From: CAYQTE01 sp964420285
GTDB taxonomy: Bacteria > Planctomycetota > Phycisphaerae > Tepidisphaerales > Tepidisphaeraceae
Assembly: GCA_964420285.1 (NCBI GenBank)
Contig: CAYQTE010000001.1
Location: 124,001 to 188,000 of the forward strand
Direction of reading: 5' to 3'
Length of the DNA stretch: 64,000 nt
Shown here piece by piece: positions 26,650 through 36,806 of this stretch (position 1 is the stretch's first letter; the number at the start of each line of letters is the position of its first letter). The position numbers were made by a program, and so were the translations under genes. The notes beneath the pieces are model-generated. The model was not told the origin of the DNA and made no database searches. It saw only the letters and a program-made list of their open reading frames with translations.

Positions 26650-26868
26650 TCAGTGACTGAAGAACCCGCCCAAAAAGGCCAGAACGGCCAGGATGAGAAA
26701 CACGAAGAGCAGTGTGCGCCCGATGGCGGCGGTAAACCCGGCCAAACCCTTGGCGCCCAGCGCATAAGCGAAAAGTGCGATGACGAAGAACAGCACCGCC
26801 AGATTCACCAGCCCGCCGCCGGGGATTATGTAAGCCATCGCGGGCATCGAGAGCAGTGTTGCACACAT
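26650..26868 (-). CDS. DUF1328-like small membrane protein
   Basis: 72 residues with two membrane helices (LVNLAVLFFVIALFAYALG and TLLFVFLILAVLAFLGGFF) and the GLAGFTAAIGR turn between them, matching the DUF1328/YtjA family of small inner-membrane proteins. Function unknown. GAGG precedes the ATG. Confidence 0.75.
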   Translation of the reverse strand: MCATLLSMPAMAYIIPGGGLVNLAVLFFVIALFAYALGAKGLAGFTAAIGRTLLFVFLILAVLAFLGGFFSH

Positions 26869-26989
26869 AGGGAATCCTCGTCTTTCAGTCGGGGCGCCAA
26901 CGGCCCATTGCCTGGTCCATCGCCAAAACGGTCCGCGGCGGCGACATTCGTTCCGCTCTGGAGGTTATAACTCGGAAGATCGCCCGCCG

Positions 26990-27637
26990 TCAGCGCTGAA
27001 TCGTCGGCCACAGCGCCACGCTGCACAGCCGGTGGCCGATGCGCTCGAGGATGGGGATGGTCCGCACGCGGCGAAATCCCGCCAGAACCTGCTTTTCGGC
27101 CAGCAGCGTTTCGAACAGTTCCAGGTCCTTGTCGAGAATTGTCTGCGATTCATTGAAGACCACCAGAGCCAGTGCCGCATCGCGGATCATCGGCTCCTGT
27201 TCGATCTTCACCAGATCGGCAACGACGGCGCTGGTCCATTGCCGGCCGTAGCCTTTGTGCCGCGCGCCGCCCGATCCATATTGGAACGCGATCTTGACCT
27301 CAACCCAGAGTGCCTCGTCGGGCGGCGCGGGATTGGCCGGATCGAAAAGCGTGGGCGGCGATGTGTCCAGGCGCAGCGGCCGGCCGGGTTCGGTCAGGAC
27401 CAGATCGCAACGCGGCCGGTGCGTGAGCTTGCGGCCGACCGTGGACGGATAATGCACCTCGCGAGCCACGGAATACGACGCGGCCAAACCATCGGCCAGC
27501 AGGGCGACAATCTGCAATTCATCCATCGCATCCATGCCGTAGACGGCTTGCTCCAGACGCAGGGCCTCTTCCCTGTCGCGCAGGGTGTCGGCCATGCGCT
27601 GGCAAACCTGGCCGAAATCCCAGACGGGTCTTGTCAT
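26990..27637 (-). CDS. Hypothetical protein, possible PD-(D/E)XK fold
   Basis: 215 residues, soluble. Not assigned to a family. HRPRCDLVLTEPGRPLRL followed after about 30 residues by EALWVEVKIAFQYGSGG gives the D...ExK spacing of PD-(D/E)XK nucleases, with an upstream Glu in a helix (AREVHYPSTVG). The tail (KDLELFETLLAEKQVLAGF) is helical. Nuclease activity is inference. It starts 13 bp after the PAP2 gene on the same strand. Confidence 0.6.
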   Translation of the reverse strand: MTRPVWDFGQVCQRMADTLRDREEALRLEQAVYGMDAMDELQIVALLADGLAASYSVAREVHYPSTVGRKLTHRPRCDLVLTEPGRPLRLDTSPPTLFDPANPAPPDEALWVEVKIAFQYGSGGARHKGYGRQWTSAVVADLVKIEQEPMIRDAALALVVFNESQTILDKDLELFETLLAEKQVLAGFRRVRTIPILERIGHRLCSVALWPTIQR

Positions 27638-27649
27638 GGTTGGGAAGCG

Positions 27650-28246
27650 TCATATCCAACGCGGCCAGACGTGAACCGCCAGCCAACTGGTTGAGTGCGC
27701 CACGCCATATCCAACCGCGATGCCGCCCAGGATGTCGCTGGGCCAGTGGGCATCCAGCAGATAGCGAAGAGCGGCGCAGCACAGCGCCAACGCCCAAAAC
27801 GTGACCGCCGCCTGCGGATAGGTCATCGCCAGCCCGACCGACAACGCGACGGCGGCAGCGCTGTGATTCGAGGGAAAACTCTCGCGCTGGTTGTCATGTC
27901 GCAGGGCCGGGCCGAGGAAATGTCCGGCGCGCGGCCGGCCGGGCCGCACCCGGCACACCAGCCGCTTGATGACCGTCGAGACCATCGTCGCCAGGAACGT
28001 TCCGGCCACGGTCACGAAGACCTGGCGTCGTCGCGGCGGGTCGGGATCGAGTTGCACAACCAGGACGGCCACGAGAATCGTGCAGGCGAATTGCCCGTAT
28101 TGCGCCAGGAACCGGCTCTCGCGCTTCACATCGCCCTTGAAGGGAAGTTGCAGCGTCGTGGGCAGGCCGAGGCGCTCCAGCACCATCAAAAACGCACACC
28201 CGGCAATCAGGACGCCCAACAGGTAAGGATTGAATTGCGTGAGCAC
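27650..28246 (-). CDS. PAP2-family membrane phosphatase
   Basis: 198 residues, five to six membrane helices. The three-part phosphatase signature is present: KRLVCRVRP (KxxxxxxRP), SFPSNHSAAA (PSxH) and RYLLDAHWPSDILGG (RxxxxxHxxxD). The enzyme would remove phosphate from a lipid such as phosphatidic acid or undecaprenyl pyrophosphate at the outer face of the inner membrane. Located just after the heptosyltransferase gene on the same strand, which fits envelope lipid work. Confidence 0.88.
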   Translation of the reverse strand: MLTQFNPYLLGVLIAGCAFLMVLERLGLPTTLQLPFKGDVKRESRFLAQYGQFACTILVAVLVVQLDPDPPRRRQVFVTVAGTFLATMVSTVIKRLVCRVRPGRPRAGHFLGPALRHDNQRESFPSNHSAAAVALSVGLAMTYPQAAVTFWALALCCAALRYLLDAHWPSDILGGIAVGYGVAHSTSWLAVHVWPRWI

Positions 28247-28275
28247 GCTCGGCCGGGGTTAAGGCTGTATATCTT

Positions 28276-29403
28276 TCAGGTCGATCCGTTGGCCGCACTG
28301 CCGGGCTTTGCCTCGGCGGAGGCTCCGTCGCCGTCGCCGTTAAGAAGGCGCGTCGACGCCTCGTAGACCATCGGCACCGTCACCTGTGTCATGCAGCGGT
28401 GATCGAGCGGGCATTTCTTTTTCTGGCACGGCCCGCAGAAGACCTTGACCGACACTTGTTGTTCGCGGGGGTAGAAGATCTCGGTCCATTCCGGATGCGT
28501 CGGCCCGAAGATCGTCACCACCGGCACATCGAATGCCGCCGCAATGTGACGCGGGCCGGTGTCGTTGGTCACCATCAGATCGCACCGGCGGACGATCTCC
28601 TTGAGCGACCCCAAAGTCAGACCCTTGGCGGCCAGATCGACCGGGGCGTGCTTCATGAATCGGGTGATCTCGTCGACAATCTGCCGTTCGCGCGGGGCGG
28701 CGCTGATCAGCACCGTCGCGCCAAGCCGTTCGATGAATTGGTCCGCCAGTTGGGCGTAATACTCCGCTCGCCAGCATTTGGCCGCACCGTACGTGGCGCC
28801 GGGATTAAGCACGATCATTGGCGGCCGGCCGCGGGAATGCGGGCGATCGGGATGATCTTCCAGTCCGCAGCGGTCGAGAATTTCCAGGGCGTGGCGGCGT
28901 TCCAGGTCGGTCACGAACAGCTTCATCGTGATGTCGCGTTCGGTGCCGGCCAGGTATTTGCTGAGGCCCAGGTACGACTTGATCAGCGGCGTGGGAATGA
29001 ATTTTCCCTTGTCCTTGGCCGCCACCAGCCGGTCGGTGAGGAGAAATCCCCGGCCGTCGCGGTCGTAGCCGACGATGCGCGGGATGTTGGACATCTTGCA
29101 GATGAGGGCCGACTGAAACGAATTGGGCAGGAGGATGGCCATGTCGAATTTGGCCGAGCGGATGCGAGCGGCCAGCTCGAAGAGGTTCTTTCCGGCCTTT
29201 TTTCGGGTCTTGCCGGTGCGGTAGGTGATGCGGCGATCGACCCAGGGCATTCCGGAGTAGAGGGGTTTGACGTAGCGTTTCATGAGATAGGTGATGCGCG
29301 CGGTGGGATAGCGGGCGCGAAGGGCCCGGAGCGTGGGCGTGGCCATGACGGCGTCGCCCACCCAACTCGGCTGCACGACAAGGATGTTTCGCGGATCAGG
29401 CAT
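28276..29403 (-). CDS. GT9 heptosyltransferase-family protein (WaaF-like)
   Basis: 375 residues, GT-B fold, cytoplasmic. ILVVQPSWVGDAVMATPTLRAL opens the acceptor domain, here shortened; LNPGATYGAAKCWRAEYYA and TNDTGPRHIAAAFDVPVVTI are the GT9 donor-binding motifs, with GPTHPEWT after them. A cysteine cluster near the end (FCGPCQKKKCPLDHRCM) is common in WaaF-type enzymes. It would add heptose to lipopolysaccharide core. The start at 29403 (MPDPRN) fits the family; the longer frame does not. Confidence 0.88.
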   Translation of the reverse strand: MPDPRNILVVQPSWVGDAVMATPTLRALRARYPTARITYLMKRYVKPLYSGMPWVDRRITYRTGKTRKKAGKNLFELAARIRSAKFDMAILLPNSFQSALICKMSNIPRIVGYDRDGRGFLLTDRLVAAKDKGKFIPTPLIKSYLGLSKYLAGTERDITMKLFVTDLERRHALEILDRCGLEDHPDRPHSRGRPPMIVLNPGATYGAAKCWRAEYYAQLADQFIERLGATVLISAAPRERQIVDEITRFMKHAPVDLAAKGLTLGSLKEIVRRCDLMVTNDTGPRHIAAAFDVPVVTIFGPTHPEWTEIFYPREQQVSVKVFCGPCQKKKCPLDHRCMTQVTVPMVYEASTRLLNGDGDGASAEAKPGSAANGST

Positions 29404-29528
29404 TCCCGGCGAGTATAACGCCCCGCGCCGCACGTTCCACCCTGCGCGGCGCGAAGGGCGGAATTGATTTGCAGCCTGGCGCGTCGCCCGCTGGACAAGT
29501 GAGCCGCGAACCATTTCAATCTCGGGCG

Positions 29529-31721
29529 ATGGGACATTATTTCGCCGATCACAAGAGCATTTTCGCCCATGCCGGGTGGCAGACGGATGCGGCGCTGGGG
29601 TGCATCGCGCGGCGGTACGTGGGCCAGAACCCGCCGCTGGGTTGCACGTTTCGGGCCTACAGCAAGCGCGGCATCCTGCGCGGCAGGGATTTCCGGTATC
29701 ACGCCGATTTCAATGCGTTCTTTCCCGATGCGCAGGTCGGCCAATTCGTTTATGCGTGGGCGAAATATTGGTCCGACGGCCCGTCGAGCCTGAAATTCGA
29801 TGTCTCCTGCTTCAGCCCGATGGTGATCCGCTGCAACGGGAACATCATCTTCAAATCGGACATTTTCATCGAGCGCTATCCGCTGAATCGTCACACGATT
29901 TCGATTCCGCTCGAGGCCGGTTGGAATCACCTGGTCATCCGTTTCGAGAAGACGCGGGCGGGCTTTGGCGGCATCTTCGGCACCTGGCTCGGCAAGCTGC
30001 ACTATTACTTCCTCATGCCCACGCCCCAGCGCGACGGGCAGGAGGGATGGATTTTCACTGCTCCGATGTCCGGCGAGATGCCGGTTACGCCGCGGGAAGG
30101 CTTAAGCGAGAAAGACACCGGTTGCGCGTGGTATCCCGATCCATCGTGGGAGCCGGCACAACGCGATTGGGGGCAGTTGCGCCGAATCTATGGACACGCG
30201 CCCGGAAGTTCGGCCGTCGGATGGGCAAAGGTCTTTCTCGCACGCCCGGGAACTGGCGAATATCGGCTGGCCGGATCGCATTGCGGGTCGATTTCGATTT
30301 CGATCGGTGACACGCAGGTCTACAGCGGAAAGAAATCCGGAACCATCGACGTCGCCGTTCAGCTCCCCTTCGGTGTTCACGATGTGATGGCGCAATGCAT
30401 TTGCGACGAATCGGACTGGGGATTCGACCTGGCCGTCCTGGACGATGGCCGGCCGCTGCCCTGTGCCAGCCCGTGCAATATCACGGGCACGGTGCAACCC
30501 TGGATGTACGCCGGGCCGTTCGCGGCGTCGGCCAGGATCGATCTCAAGGAACTGCGCGATCTCAACAAGCTGGTGCCGACGGCCGGCGGCGACAGCTATT
30601 GGCGGCTGGACCTCCCGGATACCTGGGTTCGCCAATACAACGACAACCCGCTGTATGGACAATGGAACTATCCGCTGGGCGTGACGCTGTATGGATTATT
30701 TCACACGGCCAGGGCGTTGGGATTGAATATCGTCGAGCGCTACGTCGTGAGTCATATCCAATTCTGTGCCGACACATTCGCCTATGCCATCTGGGACCGC
30801 GGGCAGTTTGGCGGCGCGACCAATGTGCATCATCTGCTGACCAGCCTCGACAGCCTCGACGATTGCGGATCGTTCGGTTCCGCGCTGCTGGAAATCGCCA
30901 AATTCGCCGAGATAAAGGGCTTTCGGCCCATCGCGGATTATGTGGCCGATTTCATTTCCAATAAGCAGGCTCGCCTTCCCGACGGCACTTTTTATCGTCG
31001 GGAATTGATGCACATGTTCCACGAAAACACGATGTGGGCGGACGATCTCTATATGAGCGTCCCGTTCCTCTGTCGATATTATCAATTGACAGGCGATCGC
31101 AAGTATATCGATGATGCGGCCGGGCAATTCCTGGGATTCAAGAAGCGATTGTTCATTCCGGAATGGAAGGTGATGTCGCACATCTACGATTTCCGCCGCG
31201 ACCTGGCCACCGGAGTCCCCTGGGGCCGGGCCAACGGGTGGACGATCTTTTCGTTGTCGGAATTGCTGGCGGTTCTGCCGGCGGATCATACATTGCGGCC
31301 TGCACTGCTCGAAATGTTCCGAGAACTGTGCCAGGGATATCTGGCGTTGCAGGATGACGCGGGGATGTGGCATCAGGTTCTGACGCATCCGGATGCGTAT
31401 CCGGAAACAAGCTGCACCGCCATGTTCGCCTATGCATTCTCACGGGGGATTCAATATGGATGGCTGGAAGACCCCGGCCCGTATATCGCGGCGGTCTTCA
31501 AGGCTTGGGAGGCCCTGAACAAGATCTCCATCGACCAGACCGGCAATGTCTACGGCGTCTGCCGCGGTTCGGAATTCTCCTTCAGTCCCAGCTATTATAA
31601 GAACGAGTTGTTGCCCAATTTGAACGATACGCACGGCATCGGCATTGTGCAGCTTGCCGGAATCGAAGTTCGCAATCTGCTGCGATTTCTCCAGCCGTCG
31701 GCGGCAAAGGGGACACCATGA
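29529..31721 (+). CDS. Glycoside hydrolase family 105/88-like protein
   Basis: 730 residues. The C-terminal 400 residues form the alpha/alpha barrel of unsaturated uronyl hydrolases: MFHENTMWADDLYMSVPFLC contains the catalytic Asp, and WGRANGWTIFSLSELLAVLP and QDDAGMWHQVLTHPDAYPET are family blocks. It would remove unsaturated galacturonyl or rhamnogalacturonyl ends from pectin fragments. The N-terminal 300 residues are beta-rich, probably sugar-binding. No signal peptide is seen, so it acts on imported oligosaccharides. The next gene overlaps its stop by 4 bp. Confidence 0.82.
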   Translation: MGHYFADHKSIFAHAGWQTDAALGCIARRYVGQNPPLGCTFRAYSKRGILRGRDFRYHADFNAFFPDAQVGQFVYAWAKYWSDGPSSLKFDVSCFSPMVIRCNGNIIFKSDIFIERYPLNRHTISIPLEAGWNHLVIRFEKTRAGFGGIFGTWLGKLHYYFLMPTPQRDGQEGWIFTAPMSGEMPVTPREGLSEKDTGCAWYPDPSWEPAQRDWGQLRRIYGHAPGSSAVGWAKVFLARPGTGEYRLAGSHCGSISISIGDTQVYSGKKSGTIDVAVQLPFGVHDVMAQCICDESDWGFDLAVLDDGRPLPCASPCNITGTVQPWMYAGPFAASARIDLKELRDLNKLVPTAGGDSYWRLDLPDTWVRQYNDNPLYGQWNYPLGVTLYGLFHTARALGLNIVERYVVSHIQFCADTFAYAIWDRGQFGGATNVHHLLTSLDSLDDCGSFGSALLEIAKFAEIKGFRPIADYVADFISNKQARLPDGTFYRRELMHMFHENTMWADDLYMSVPFLCRYYQLTGDRKYIDDAAGQFLGFKKRLFIPEWKVMSHIYDFRRDLATGVPWGRANGWTIFSLSELLAVLPADHTLRPALLEMFRELCQGYLALQDDAGMWHQVLTHPDAYPETSCTAMFAYAFSRGIQYGWLEDPGPYIAAVFKAWEALNKISIDQTGNVYGVCRGSEFSFSPSYYKNELLPNLNDTHGIGIVQLAGIEVRNLLRFLQPSAAKGTP

Positions 31722-32551
31722 TGCGGATCGGAATTCGTGCCCACGACGTCGGGAAACTGCCGGCCGATGAACTGGCCGGGCGCATCGCCGCCAGGGGACT
31801 TTCGTGCGCGCAACTGGCCGTCAACAAGGCGATCGAGGGCCTGAACCTCAAAGCCGGCGACATGACGCCCGGGCTGGCGTGGCATATCGCTCAGGCGTTT
31901 TCGCGGCATCAGGTTCAGATTGCGGTGCTGGGATGTTATATCAATCTGAGCCATCCCGATCCGGCCGCGCGTAGCGGGCTGATGGAGTTTTTCAAGGATC
32001 ATCTTTGTCACGCGCGGGATTTCGGGTGCGGCGTGGTGGCGACGGAGACCGGATCGCTGAATGCCGACTGGTCGTATCATCCGCAGAACCGAAGCGACGC
32101 GGCCTTTGCGGCCCTGATCCCCACCGTCGCCGAACTGGTCGCCGAAGCCGAGCGGTTCGGCGTCGTCTTCGGCATCGAGGGCGTGACATCGCACGTGCTC
32201 TGCTCGCCGCGGCGCATCCGGCAGCTTCTGGATGCGATACGCTCGAACAACCTGCGGATTGTCTTCGATCCGGTGAATCTGCTGTCGATCGAAAATTACC
32301 GTGAACAGGACCGCGTCATCCAGGAATCGTTCGACCTGTTCGGCGACCGCATCGCCATCATCCACGCCAAGGATTTCACCGTGCAGGGCGATACGCTCAA
32401 ACAAGTCCGCACCGGCCAGGGGATCCTGAACCACAAACTGCTGCAGGGCCTCTTGCAACAGCGGAAGCCTTACATCAGCATCCTGCTGGAAGAAGCCAGC
32501 GAACAAACGGCCGGGGAATGCGTGCGGTTTTTGAACGGCGTGAACAGTTAA
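31718..32551 (+). CDS. Sugar phosphate isomerase/epimerase (xylose-isomerase-like TIM barrel)
   Basis: 277 residues, cytoplasmic TIM barrel. MRIGIRAHDVGKLPADELA opens it; VFGIEGVTSHVLCSPRRIRQ, RIVFDPVNLLSIENY and IAIIHAKDFTVQGD supply the metal-binding Glu, Asp and His of the AP-endonuclease-2/xylose-isomerase-like family. It is translationally coupled to the GH105 gene, so the two probably break down one plant polysaccharide. Confidence 0.85.
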   Translation: MMRIGIRAHDVGKLPADELAGRIAARGLSCAQLAVNKAIEGLNLKAGDMTPGLAWHIAQAFSRHQVQIAVLGCYINLSHPDPAARSGLMEFFKDHLCHARDFGCGVVATETGSLNADWSYHPQNRSDAAFAALIPTVAELVAEAERFGVVFGIEGVTSHVLCSPRRIRQLLDAIRSNNLRIVFDPVNLLSIENYREQDRVIQESFDLFGDRIAIIHAKDFTVQGDTLKQVRTGQGILNHKLLQGLLQQRKPYISILLEEASEQTAGECVRFLNGVNS

Positions 32552-32563
32552 TGGAGCATCTTC

Positions 32564-33523
32564 ATGGCAAAGCGTTTCAAAGACCTGACCGAACAGGAAA
32601 TTCTCGCACTGGCGATTTCTTCCGAAGAGGAGGACGGCCGCATCTATGGCAACTTCGCCGAAGGGCTCAAGGCCGATTACCCATCGTCGGCCCAGGTGTT
32701 TCTGGGCATGCAGGCCGAGGAAGCCAACCATCACAAGTGGCTGCTCGATCTCTATCGGCAGCGATTCGGCGAGAACCTGTTGCTCATCCGCCGCCAGGAC
32801 GTGCGCGGGTTTATTCGCCGCCGGCCGATCTGGCTGGTCAGGCCGCTGGGGATCGAGGCCGTTCGTCGTCAGGCCGAGTCGATGGAGATGGAAGCCCAGC
32901 GCTATTACGAAAAAGCGTCGCAACGCTGTGCGGATGTTTCGACGCGCAAGCTGCTGCTGGATCTGGCGGCGGCCGAGAGCAAACACGTCGAGGCGGCCGA
33001 CGCACTGGAGGCCAAACACCTGACGGAATCGGCCAAGCACAGCGAGGATGAAGCGCAGAGGCGGCTGTTCGTCTTGCAGGTGATCCAGCCGGGTCTGGCG
33101 GGTTTGATGGACGGATCGGTTTCGACGCTGGCCCCGCTGTTTGCGGCGGCGTTCGCGACGCACAGTTCGTCCGATGCGTTCCGCGTCGGCCTGGCCGCCA
33201 GCGTCGGCGCCGGCATCTCGATGGGATTCGCCGAAGCCCTCAGCGATGACGGCGCCCTGAGCGGCCGGGGCAAACCGCTCTTGCGCGGCATCGTCTGCGG
33301 CCTGATGACCACGGCCGGCGGGATCGGGCACACGCTGCCGTATCTCATCACCAGCTTCAAGACGGCGACGGCCGTGGCTGGCGTGGTTGTCGCCGCCGAA
33401 CTGGTGGCGATCAGTTACGTGCGAAACCGCTACATGGACACGCCGTTCCTGTCGGCCGCGTTCCAGGTCATCGTCGGGGGCATCTTGGTATTCCTGGCGG
33501 GCATCGCGATTGGGACGTCGTGA
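32564..33523 (+). CDS. mbfA: Erythrin-VIT1 fusion, MbfA-type iron exporter
   Basis: 319 residues. The N-terminal 155 are a ferritin-like/rubrerythrin domain with ILALAISSEEEDGRIYGNFA, FLGMQAEEANHHKW and MEMEAQRYYEKASQRC and KLLLDLAAAESKHVEAADAL, giving the EExxH di-iron ligands. The C-terminal part is a VIT1/CCC1-like membrane domain with five helices (LAGLMDGSVSTLAPLFAAAF, VGAGISMGFAEALSD). MbfA proteins bind iron or hydrogen peroxide at the ferritin part and export Fe2+. GGAG precedes the ATG. It follows the epimerase gene by 12 bp. Confidence 0.88.
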   Translation: MAKRFKDLTEQEILALAISSEEEDGRIYGNFAEGLKADYPSSAQVFLGMQAEEANHHKWLLDLYRQRFGENLLLIRRQDVRGFIRRRPIWLVRPLGIEAVRRQAESMEMEAQRYYEKASQRCADVSTRKLLLDLAAAESKHVEAADALEAKHLTESAKHSEDEAQRRLFVLQVIQPGLAGLMDGSVSTLAPLFAAAFATHSSSDAFRVGLAASVGAGISMGFAEALSDDGALSGRGKPLLRGIVCGLMTTAGGIGHTLPYLITSFKTATAVAGVVVAAELVAISYVRNRYMDTPFLSAAFQVIVGGILVFLAGIAIGTS

Positions 33524-33536
33524 AGACCGGCCCGGC

Positions 33537-35750
<2,214 letters not shown>

Positions 35751-35805
35751 AAGCGGGCGGAATGATACTTTCCCCACGCGGCGGAAACGAGTAAATCTTG
35801 CGGGT

Positions 35806-36789
35806 ATGGAAAAAACAAAACTGACCATCTGGACTAACGCATCATTGGGGGATCCGGCCATGAAGCTGCTCCGCGACGGGACCGGCGGCCATCGGCTCAT
35901 TGAATCGGGCTCGCTCGAAAAGTCGATCTTCATCGCCAGCGCGCCCGATCCGGCGCTGGACACGGCCGATATCGCCTTCGGACAGCCGGCGCCGCAGCAG
36001 GTGATCTCGGCCGCGAAATTGCGCTGGGTCCAACTGACGACGGCCGGTTACGATCGATACGACACGGCCGCCGTGCGCGCGGCGGTGGCCGCTCGCGGGG
36101 CGATGGTCTCCAACAGTTCAAGTGCGTACTGCGAGCCGGTGGCTCAACACGCTCTGGCGATGATACTGGCTCAGGCCCGGCAGTTGCCCACAACGTTGGC
36201 GAACCAATTGGGCCCCAGGGAATGGCGCAATTGGCCAATCCGCGCCGCCTGCCGGCTCATCGAGGGGCAAACGGTCCTGATTCTGGGTTATGGCACGATC
36301 GCACGGCGGCTGATCGAATTGCTCAAGCCTTTGGGCTTGCGCCTCGTCGCGTCGCGGCGGCGGCCTCGTGGCGATGAGACCGGCGCGCGGATCGTCAGGA
36401 CCGACCAGGTCGAGGCCGTGTTGGGATCGGCCGATCATGTGGTAAGCCTCCTGCCGGCCGGCCCGGAAACGGCCGGGTATATGAACGCCGCGCGTTTTGC
36501 CCTGATGAAGCCGACGGCCGTGTTCTACAACCTCGGCCGCGGCTCGACGGTGGATCAAAAAGCTCTGGAGGCGGCATTGCGTACCGCCCAGATCGCGGCC
36601 GCATGGCTGGACGTGACAACGCCAGAACCCCTGCCGCCAAACGATCCGCTGTGGACGGCGCCGAACTGTTTCATCACGCCCCACACGGCCGGCGGGCATG
36701 ACAGGGAATTTCTGAAGCTGGTCGAGCATTTCCTCCGCAACCTTCGTCGTTTCGAGGCCGGGGAGGAATTGGCGGACCGGGTCATTTAG
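35806..36789 (+). CDS. D-2-hydroxyacid dehydrogenase family protein
   Basis: 327 residues, cytoplasmic. VLILGYGTIARRLIELLKPL is the NAD-binding glycine loop, SLLPAGPETAGYMNAARFAL and YNLGRGSTVDQKALEAAL hold the catalytic Arg region, and PNCFITPHTAGGHDREF the His. The N-terminal substrate domain has LRWVQLTTAGYDRYD. It would reduce a 2-keto acid (glyoxylate, hydroxypyruvate or phosphoglycerate type); the substrate is not clear. It is divergent from cstA, 55 bp away. Confidence 0.85.
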   Translation: MEKTKLTIWTNASLGDPAMKLLRDGTGGHRLIESGSLEKSIFIASAPDPALDTADIAFGQPAPQQVISAAKLRWVQLTTAGYDRYDTAAVRAAVAARGAMVSNSSSAYCEPVAQHALAMILAQARQLPTTLANQLGPREWRNWPIRAACRLIEGQTVLILGYGTIARRLIELLKPLGLRLVASRRRPRGDETGARIVRTDQVEAVLGSADHVVSLLPAGPETAGYMNAARFALMKPTAVFYNLGRGSTVDQKALEAALRTAQIAAAWLDVTTPEPLPPNDPLWTAPNCFITPHTAGGHDREFLKLVEHFLRNLRRFEAGEELADRVI

Positions 36790-36806
36790 CGATTGGCATC
36801 GGACCC

